Position numbers and translations under genes: made by a program. The notes beneath the pieces were generated by a model. It made no database searches, was not told the DNA's origin, and saw only the letters and a list, made by a program, of their open reading frames with translations. Shown here piece by piece: positions 1 through 4,656 of a DNA stretch of 5,533 nt. Positions within the stretch are counted from its first letter, which is position 1. Every line of letters begins with the position of its first letter. This DNA is from an uncultured Oscillospiraceae bacterium (lineage in GTDB: Bacteria > Bacillota > Clostridia > Oscillospirales > Oscillospiraceae), in contig CAKUEI010000094.1 of NCBI GenBank assembly GCA_934646175.1, positions 1 through 5,533 of the forward strand. The letters run 5' to 3'.

Positions 1-613
1 GCCGGTGAGTGTGGAGCGCATCTGCCTGTCCCTTTCAGTGGACAAGGCGTCGGTGGATGCGGTGGCCCAGCATCTGGCGGACTACTATAGCTATGAGCGG
101 CGGGGCATCCGCCTGGTGCGTATGGAGAACAGTCTGCAGTTGTGCTCCGCGCCGGAATATGCGGAGTGGATCCGCAAGACGCTGGAAAGCCGGAAACCGG
201 CCAAGCTGTCCCAGCCCGCACTGGAGGTATTGGCCATCATTGCCTATTTCCAGCCGGTCACCCGGGCCTATGTGGATCAGGTGCGCGGCGTGGACAGCTC
301 GTATACCGTGGGGCTTCTGCTGGAACGGGAACTGATCGAAGAAGCCGGGCGGCTGGCGGTGCCCGGCCGCCCCATTCTGTACCGTACCACGAAAAATTTC
401 CTGCGCACCTTCGGCATGAGCGATCTGGAAGAGCTGCCGGAACTTCCCAACAGCAGCCCAGAGGACGGACAGATCACCATGGAGATGCAGGCGGCGGTGG
501 AGCGGCTGCGCAAGGTGCAGGAGGCTTCCGAAGAGACGGATTATTCCGATGAAGAGCTTTTGGACGCCGCCCGCGAGCTTGCCCGACAGGAGACGGGGGA
601 GGCCGGGGCATGA
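1..613 (+). CDS. scpB: Segregation and condensation protein B (5' truncated)
   Basis: ScpB is the winged-helix kleisin-associated subunit of the SMC-ScpA-ScpB condensin, which compacts and segregates the nucleoid. The open frame enters from the left edge (first full codon at 2, Pro). The GTG at 5 is probably an internal Val: the residues P-V-S-V-E-R-I match the usual interior ScpB stretch after about 20 N-terminal residues, so the true start lies upstream. Counting from the Val at 5, family signatures are LSQPALEVLAIIAY (68-81), PVTRAYVDQVRGVDSS (84-99) and GRPILYRTTKNFLRTFG (121-137), the second winged helix. The C-terminus is acidic and probably flexible. The stop overlaps the next start (ATGA), indicating translational coupling. 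scpA is expected just upstream but is not visible. Identification is firm; only the start is missing. Confidence 0.95.
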   Translation, partial: PVSVERICLSLSVDKASVDAVAQHLADYYSYERRGIRLVRMENSLQLCSAPEYAEWIRKTLESRKPAKLSQPALEVLAIIAYFQPVTRAYVDQVRGVDSSYTVGLLLERELIEEAGRLAVPGRPILYRTTKNFLRTFGMSDLEELPELPNSSPEDGQITMEMQAAVERLRKVQEASEETDYSDEELLDAARELARQETGEAGA

Positions 614-1239
614 AAGCGCTCTGCATCATCGGCATCATCGTTCTGGCGCTGCTTCTCCTTTCCCTTGTGCGGATAGGCGGCACGGCAAAATATAACCGGG
701 ACGGGTTCCGCGCCTTTCTGCGGGTGGGGCCCCTTTCCTTTCTTCTGTATCCCAGGGAGAAAAAAAAGGAGAAGAAAAAGGAACCCCGGAAAAAGCATCC
801 CGCGGACGGGCAGAAGATGCCAGGCGGCACCTGGGCCAAACTGAAGGAGATGCTGCCCTTTATTCTGGAAGCGGCAGGTACCCTTAAGCGCAAGATCCGC
901 ATCGACAAGATCGAGCTGGAGCTTACGGTGGCGGCCGGAGGAGATGCCGCGAAAACGGCCATGGCCTTCGGCGGAGCCAATGCGTTTCTCGGGATGATCT
1001 GGCCCGCGATCGAGAACAATTTTGAGGTGAAAGAGCGCAGCATCCGCACCACGGCGGATTTCGAAGCCGCAGGCCCCACGGCGTTGGCGGAGGCTGCCTT
1101 CTCCCTGACCATTGGTCAGGCGGTGGTATTCGGAATAAAATACGGACTGGGCGGACTGCTGAAATACCGCAAGCTGCAGAAGACCGGTACCGAGGAAAGA
1201 AAGGCGGATTCTTATGGAAAACAACCATCCCATTCATGA
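610..1239 (+). CDS. DUF2953 domain-containing membrane-anchored protein
   Basis: Function unknown. The 209-residue protein begins with one hydrophobic segment (about residues 4-21), then a short domain and a very basic stretch (about 49-63, mostly Lys with Glu and Arg). A C-terminal part resembles DUF2953: residues 98-130 contain IDKIELELTVAAGGDAAKTA followed by a Gly/Asn-rich FGGANAFLG, the usual family hallmark. The protein is probably anchored in the membrane by its N-terminus; topology is inferred. The start is supported by GGAGG at 598-602, 7 nt upstream, and by the ATGA overlap with scpB. Its 3' end overlaps the following sporulation gene by 26 nt in another frame. DUF2953 proteins are commonly found next to ytfJ in spore-formers, so a sporulation-related role is a reasonable guess only. 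Confidence 0.85.
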   Translation: MKALCIIGIIVLALLLLSLVRIGGTAKYNRDGFRAFLRVGPLSFLLYPREKKKEKKKEPRKKHPADGQKMPGGTWAKLKEMLPFILEAAGTLKRKIRIDKIELELTVAAGGDAAKTAMAFGGANAFLGMIWPAIENNFEVKERSIRTTADFEAAGPTALAEAAFSLTIGQAVVFGIKYGLGGLLKYRKLQKTGTEERKADSYGKQPSHS

Positions 1240-1615
1240 GCTTATGGACACGACGATGCAGAAGATCCGGGAAATGGTGGACGCCAACACCATCGTTGGC
1301 GCGCCCATTCAGGCGGGCGAGGTGACGCTGATCCCGGTCTCCCGGCTGTCCTTCGGCTTCGCCTCCGGCGGCAGTGACTTCAACACGAAAAATCAGAAGC
1401 CGGATCAGAACAACTGCTTCGGCGGCGGCAGCGGCGCAGGCGTGAATGTGATCCCCGTGGCGTTCCTCGTCATCAAGGGCGACAGTGTGCGTCTGCTTCC
1501 TGTGACGCCGCCCGCCAACACTACCGTGGACCGGCTGGTGGAGTTGCTGCCCGAGGTTATCGAGAAGGTAAGCGACTTTGCAGAGAGCAAAAAGGCGGAT
1601 AAAGAGGAGTTTTGA
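1214..1615 (+). CDS. ytfJ: GerW/YtfJ-family sporulation protein
   Basis: The 133-residue product has the full GerW/YtfJ pattern: an N-terminal helix, NTIVGAPI and IPVSR (about 25-44), SFGFASGGSDF (46-56), then a glycine-rich FGGGSGAGVNVIPVAFLVI (69-87), and a charged C-terminal helix. There is no signal peptide or membrane segment. In Bacillus subtilis the homologue is expressed in the forespore and is implicated in spore germination; its biochemical role is unresolved. It lies between the DUF2953 gene and dacF, an arrangement common in Clostridia. The ATG at 1214 has a modest SD (AAAGG, 1200-1204) and lies inside the DUF2953 gene, so translation is probably coupled. A second in-frame ATG at 1244 would remove part of the N-terminal helix and is less likely. 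Its presence suggests a spore-forming host. Confidence 0.93.
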   Translation: MENNHPIHELMDTTMQKIREMVDANTIVGAPIQAGEVTLIPVSRLSFGFASGGSDFNTKNQKPDQNNCFGGGSGAGVNVIPVAFLVIKGDSVRLLPVTPPANTTVDRLVELLPEVIEKVSDFAESKKADKEEF

Positions 1616-1626
1616 GTCCCATAATA
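1596..1626 (+). promoter_or_regulatory. Possible forespore sigma (SigG/SigF-type) promoter for dacF
   Basis: CGGATA at 1596-1601 and CATAATA at 1620-1626 are separated by 18 nt. They resemble the B. subtilis sigma-G pattern TGAATA-(17-18)-CATACTA, with 4 of 6 and 6 of 7 matches. The -35 lies inside the end of ytfJ. In B. subtilis dacF is known to be forespore-controlled, which makes this plausible. The start point would fall near 1633. Short degenerate motifs like this also arise by chance. Confidence 0.3.
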
Positions 1627-1655
1627 GAATCACCTGTAAGGAAGGGTGATTCTAT
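1624..1655 (+). promoter_or_regulatory. Perfect 11-bp hairpin abutting the dacF start codon, SD in loop
   Basis: ATAGAATCACC (1624-1634) pairs exactly with GGTGATTCTAT (1645-1655) across a 10-nt loop (1635-1644). The dacF ATG begins at the next base, 1656. The SD (AAGGAAGG, 1638-1645) lies in the loop and its last base enters the stem. No T-run follows, so this is not a standard terminator. It could be a translational control hairpin or, as a DNA palindrome, an operator. Confidence 0.7.
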
Positions 1656-2843
1656 ATGAAACGTATCGTCTCCATTCTGGCGGGCCTGGCGGCACTTTCT
1701 GCCGTCCTGTCCGCATCTCCGGCGGAAGCGGTCCACACCTCCGCTTCCGCCGCTGTTTTGATGGACGCGGGCAGCGGCGAGGTTTTGTATGCCGAGAATG
1801 CGGACGCCATGCTGCCCATTGCCAGCATCACAAAGCTGATGACCGCCCTTGTGGCGGCGGAGACCCATCCAGACTGGTCGGAAACGGTGGAGATCTTGCC
1901 GGAATACACCCGGGCGGAAGGCTCCTCCATCTACCTGAAGGAAGGGGAACACACCTCGCTGGAGACCCTGATCTACGGTATGCTGCTGGAGTCGGGCAAC
2001 GACGCCGCCATGGCAGTGGCCGGGCACTGCGCCGGGGATACGGAGACCTTTGTCCGCTGGATGAACGACCGGGCGGAAAGCCTGGGCATGGAGCACAGCC
2101 ATTTCTGCAATCCCAGCGGCCTGAGCGAGGAGATGCACTATTCCTCCGCCCAGGATATGGCGCTGCTGGCAAAGGCGTGTTTGGAAAATGAGCTGCTGCG
2201 CCCGGTGCTGCAAACCAAGCGCATCACCATGGGGGGGCGCAGCTTTGTGAACCACAACCGCCTTTTATGGCGGTATGAGGGCTGCATCGGCCTGAAGACC
2301 GGCTATACGGAGGCGGCTGGGCGCACACTGGTCTCCGCCGCGGAGCGGGAGGGGGTCACCTTGATTGCCGTGACGCTGCGGGACGGCAACGACTGGGCAG
2401 ATCACGCGGCCCTTTTCGACTACGGGTTTTCCCAATGGCACAGCAGAACGCCGGCCAGCGTGGGAGAACGGGCGCTGACCCTGCCTGTACAGGGAAGCGT
2501 CGTGCGGTTTGTGGAACTTCAGTATGCAAAGACAGTCTCCTTCCTCTGCCGAGAGGGGGACACAGTGCGGCAGGAGATCAGTGCGCCGGACCGGGCGCAA
2601 GCGCCGGTGCAGCAGGGCTCCATCGCCGGGAAAGCGCAGTTTTTCCGCAATGACGAGTTGGTGGCGGAGACCTATCTGCTCTATGGAGAGACGGTGCCGT
2701 CCCTTTTGCAGCGCACCGGTATTCTGGAGCGGGCAAAGCGGTTCCTGTCCGGCGCAGGAAAGGGCAGTCTGAACACGTTTTTTCCGGAATCGTTTGCTCC
2801 GGGAAGAAGCGCAGCCGAAGTGCTTCGGCTGCGCATTACATAA
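1656..2843 (+). CDS. dacF: D-alanyl-D-alanine carboxypeptidase, DacF-like (secreted PBP, peptidase S11)
   Basis: This low-molecular-weight penicillin-binding protein removes the terminal D-Ala from peptidoglycan stem peptides outside the membrane, limiting cross-linking. All three active-site motifs are present: S57-I-T-K60 (nucleophile Ser57, base Lys60), S113-G-N115 and K214-T-G216. A signal peptide covers about residues 1-25 (basic start, hydrophobic core, A-E-A cleavage site). The catalytic domain runs to about 255, followed by a beta-rich PBP5_C-like domain (about 262-342). Residues about 345-368 could form an amphipathic membrane-binding helix, as in other DD-carboxypeptidases. The length of 395 residues matches DacF (about 389 in B. 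subtilis). The sporulation gene upstream favours DacF over a housekeeping DacA, but the symbol is by context; the enzymatic class is firm. Confidence 0.92.
   Translation: MKRIVSILAGLAALSAVLSASPAEAVHTSASAAVLMDAGSGEVLYAENADAMLPIASITKLMTALVAAETHPDWSETVEILPEYTRAEGSSIYLKEGEHTSLETLIYGMLLESGNDAAMAVAGHCAGDTETFVRWMNDRAESLGMEHSHFCNPSGLSEEMHYSSAQDMALLAKACLENELLRPVLQTKRITMGGRSFVNHNRLLWRYEGCIGLKTGYTEAAGRTLVSAAEREGVTLIAVTLRDGNDWADHAALFDYGFSQWHSRTPASVGERALTLPVQGSVVRFVELQYAKTVSFLCREGDTVRQEISAPDRAQAPVQQGSIAGKAQFFRNDELVAETYLLYGETVPSLLQRTGILERAKRFLSGAGKGSLNTFFPESFAPGRSAAEVLRLRIT
2809..2834 (+). repeat. 12-bp perfect inverted repeat at the 3' end of dacF
   Basis: GCGCAGCCGAAG (2809-2820) and CTTCGGCTGCGC (2823-2834) are exact reverse complements separated by TG. 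As RNA this gives an 11-bp GC-rich stem with loop GTGC. It encodes dacF residues 385-393 and ends 7 nt before the stop codon. There is no U-tract downstream, and the rluB SD follows 11 nt later. It is probably an RNA stability or partial termination element rather than a full terminator. Confidence 0.65.
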
Positions 2844-2858
2844 AAGGGAGGAAGCACC

Positions 2859-3569
2859 GTGGAGGAACGACTTCAGAAGATCCTGTCCGCCTACGGTATC
2901 GGCTCCCGGCGGGCGGCGGAGCAGTGGATTCAGGCGGGCCGCGTTACGGTGAACGGACGCACTGCCGCGCTGGGGGAGAAGGCGGACCCGGAACGGGACA
3001 AGATCTGCCTAGACGGGGCACCGGTAAACCGCAAGCCGGAGGCCGTCTACCTTATACTGAATAAGCCCCAGGGCTGCGTGACCACCCTTTCGGATGAACG
3101 GGGACGGAAGACGGTGGCCGAGTTGGTGACCGGCTGTGGGGAGCGGGTCTGGCCGGTGGGAAGGCTGGATTACGATTCCGAAGGGCTGCTCCTTCTGACC
3201 AACGATGGGGACCTGACCCATAAGCTCACCCATCCCGGCCGGGAGGTGGAGAAGGAATACCACGTGGAGGTGACCGGGGACGCGGAAGCGGCCCTTCCCG
3301 TTCTGCGGGGAAAAATGGAACTGGACGGGGTGCCGTTAGCCCCTGCCCGGGTCACGCTGTTGGGTGCTGACGGAAAGCGCACCCGCCTTTCCATCGTGAT
3401 CCATGAGGGGAAGAACCGGCAGGTGCGGCGCATGTGCGCCATGGCCGGGCTTTCCGTGGTGCGTCTCCGGCGGGTGCGGGAAGGCGGCCTTCTGCTGGAC
3501 AGTGCCCTGCGCCTTGGCCAGTGGCGATTTTTGACCAAAGAGGAAGTTGAAATTTTGCAGGAAACATGA
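2859..3569 (+). CDS. rluB: 23S rRNA pseudouridine synthase, RluB/RsuA family
   Basis: The 236-residue cytoplasmic enzyme isomerises uridine to pseudouridine in rRNA. It has an N-terminal S4 RNA-binding domain (about 1-48, with RLQKILSAYGIGSRRAAE) and a RsuA-type catalytic domain. The catalytic motif GRLDYDSEGLLLLTNDG starts at Gly101, with the nucleophile Asp104. The family motif EGKNRQVRRM is at 183-192. By family, RluB modifies helix 89 of 23S rRNA (position 2605 in E. coli); substrate identity here is inferred, and RluE or RsuA-like specificity cannot be excluded. The GTG start at 2859 is well supported by GGGAGG (2846-2851) 7 nt upstream and by the S4 domain beginning at once. The gene sits 15 nt after dacF, so it is likely cotranscribed. 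A terminator-like hairpin overlaps the stop codon. Confidence 0.94.
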   Translation: MEERLQKILSAYGIGSRRAAEQWIQAGRVTVNGRTAALGEKADPERDKICLDGAPVNRKPEAVYLILNKPQGCVTTLSDERGRKTVAELVTGCGERVWPVGRLDYDSEGLLLLTNDGDLTHKLTHPGREVEKEYHVEVTGDAEAALPVLRGKMELDGVPLAPARVTLLGADGKRTRLSIVIHEGKNRQVRRMCAMAGLSVVRLRRVREGGLLLDSALRLGQWRFLTKEEVEILQET

Positions 3570-3607
3570 GGCTGCTGCGGCTGCTCTTGCAGTCGATGCA
3601 GCCTCAT
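3566..3607 (+). terminator. Terminator-like hairpin at the end of rluB (weak U-tract)
   Basis: ATGAGGCTGC (3566-3575) pairs perfectly with GCAGCCTCAT (3598-3607). Inside, 3578-3584 pairs with 3589-3595 (7 bp including one G-U) across loop TCTT, with a 2x2 mismatch between the two stems. The rluB stop codon TGA (3567-3569) is part of the 5' arm. No U-run follows directly; the first TTTT is at 3627-3630. It marks the operon's end, but efficient intrinsic termination is uncertain. Confidence 0.5.
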
Positions 3608-3622
3608 CTTGCAAAAAACATC

Positions 3623-3650
3623 TTGCTTTTCTCTAAAAATACGGTATGAT
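3623..3650 (+). promoter_or_regulatory. Sigma-A-type promoter for the RpiR-type regulator
   Basis: TTGCTT (3623-3628) and TATGAT (3645-3650) are spaced by 16 nt, with an AT-rich spacer in otherwise GC-rich DNA. The -10 matches TATAAT at 5 of 6 positions; the -35 keeps the key TTG. Transcription should begin near 3657, giving a leader of about 110 nt before the GTG at 3767. Confidence 0.6.
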
Positions 3651-3656
3651 AAGAAA

Positions 3657-3766
3657 AGAGTGCTTTTCGTGCAGGCAAGCCTGCATGGAAAGACATGGAT
3701 TATGCAGAACTGCCGCGTACGCTTTGAGAAGCGGGCGACGCGGCGGGCAAACGAGGAGGATGCGAC
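3657..3766 (+). promoter_or_regulatory. Structured 5' leader with two hairpins upstream of the regulator
   Basis: Hairpin A pairs 3663-3675 with 3680-3692 (13 bp including two G-U) around loop CAAG; its core is TGCAGGC/GCCTGCA. Hairpin B pairs GCCGCGT (3712-3718) with ACGCGGC (3738-3744), extends outward by a U-G and a C-G pair, and has an inner stem CGCTT/AAGCG (3720-3724/3729-3733) with loop TGAG. The SD GAGGAGG (3753-3759) is free, 7 nt from the GTG. I do not recognise a known riboswitch. A small reading frame beginning at 3646 overlaps the leader and the next gene, and has no SD or family signature. Confidence 0.5.
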
Positions 3767-4630
3767 GTGAGCAGAGATATTCTTGCCGCCATTCAGAACA
3801 ATATGAGCAGTTTTTCCAAAGGACAGAAGGCCATTGCCAACTTCATTCTGGATTCTTATGACAAGGCTGCTTTTATGACCGCCAGCAAGCTGGGCAAGAC
3901 CGTGGACGTCAGCGAATCCACCGTGGTGCGGTTTGCATCCCGGCTGGGCTATGACGGCTACCCCAGTATGCAGAAGACGCTGCAGGAGATGATCCGCAAC
4001 AAGCTGACCTCCATCCAGCGCATCGAGGTGTCCAACGACCGGATCGGCAATCAGGACATCCTCTCTATGGTCATGCAGGCTGACATCGAGAACATCCATA
4101 TGACTCTGGATGAGACCGACCGGGAGAGCTTTGACCGGGCGGTAAGCATGATCGGCAGCGCCAAGCGCAGTTACGTATTGGGTGTGCGGTCGGCTGCGGC
4201 GATCTCCAGCTTCCTCTGCTTCTATTTCAACCTGATCTTCGACAACGTGGTGTGGGTGAACGGCAATTCCGTCAGCGAGATGCTGGAAAACATGCTGCGC
4301 GTGGGGGAGAACGATGTAGTCATCGGCATCAGCTTCCCCCGGTACTCCCACCGGACGGTAAAGGCCATGGAGTACGCCAAAAAGTGCGGGGCCAAGGTCC
4401 TTGCCATTACGGACAGTCTGGCTTCGCCCCTGGCGGGCATCGCCCAGTGTACCCTGACAGCGAAGAGCGACATGGCCTCCTTTGTGGATTCGCTGGTGGC
4501 GCCCCTGTCACTGGTCAACGCCCTGATCGTTGCCCTGGGCCGCACAAAAAACGACGAGATCTCTCACACCTTTACCACTCTGGAGAATATCTGGGCGGAA
4601 TATAACGTTTACGAAAAGGTGGACGAATAA
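3767..4630 (+). CDS. MurR/RpiR-family transcriptional regulator (HTH_6 + SIS domain)
   Basis: The 287-residue protein has an RpiR-type helix-turn-helix domain (about 1-77; core ASKLGKTVDVSESTVVRFAS at 39-58, then RLGYDGYPSMQK to 70). A linker leads to a SIS sugar-phosphate-binding domain (about 130-262). SIS segments visible are YVLGVRSAAAISSF (136-149), DVVIGISFPRYSHRTVKAME (183-202) and GAKVLAITDSLASPLA (208-223). Such regulators bind DNA as oligomers and respond to phosphosugars; the ligand here cannot be read from sequence. The usual GxGxS is GVRS, and the second phosphate loop is PRYS, a variant that suggests a non-standard ligand. The start is the GTG at 3767, with an excellent SD 7 nt upstream. 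It probably heads an operon with the oxidoreductase 26 nt downstream. No phosphosugar enzyme or transporter is visible nearby. Confidence 0.9.
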   Translation: MSRDILAAIQNNMSSFSKGQKAIANFILDSYDKAAFMTASKLGKTVDVSESTVVRFASRLGYDGYPSMQKTLQEMIRNKLTSIQRIEVSNDRIGNQDILSMVMQADIENIHMTLDETDRESFDRAVSMIGSAKRSYVLGVRSAAAISSFLCFYFNLIFDNVVWVNGNSVSEMLENMLRVGENDVVIGISFPRYSHRTVKAMEYAKKCGAKVLAITDSLASPLAGIAQCTLTAKSDMASFVDSLVAPLSLVNALIVALGRTKNDEISHTFTTLENIWAEYNVYEKVDE

Positions 4631-4656
4631 ATCTTCAGAAAGAGGAGCGGAACGGC

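Noticed and set aside
344..367. 7-bp inverted repeat GCCGGGC/GCCCGGC inside scpB
   Set aside because: It lies in conserved codons (the PGRP region) and is short; GC-rich coding sequence produces such matches often.
760..768. A8 run giving a slippery A-AAA-AAG heptamer in the DUF2953 gene, as in dnaX frameshifting
   Set aside because: It simply encodes the Lys-rich segment. The upstream SD-like AGGGAG is too close, and a -1 shift reaches a stop after about 40 codons with no recognisable domain. I saw no clear stimulatory hairpin.
474..1233. Overlapping minus-strand frames of 212 and 230 codons
   Set aside because: They mirror scpB and the DUF2953 gene, have low-complexity translations and no plausible start signals.
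2231..2237. Run of seven G in dacF, a possible phase-variation or sequencing-error site
   Set aside because: The frame is intact on both sides with all catalytic motifs, and the run is too short to suggest a contingency locus.
3646..3861. 71-codon plus-strand frame over the leader and the start of the RpiR-type gene
   Set aside because: It begins within the predicted -10 element, has no SD, and runs out of frame into the regulator's well-supported coding sequence.
3170..4351. Open frame of 393 codons on the minus strand
   Set aside because: It is antisense to rluB and the RpiR-type gene, which both have full family signatures. Its translation is biased (Arg/Ser/Pro- and His-rich), matches no family I know, and crosses the terminator and promoter region. 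It fits a GC-rich antisense shadow.
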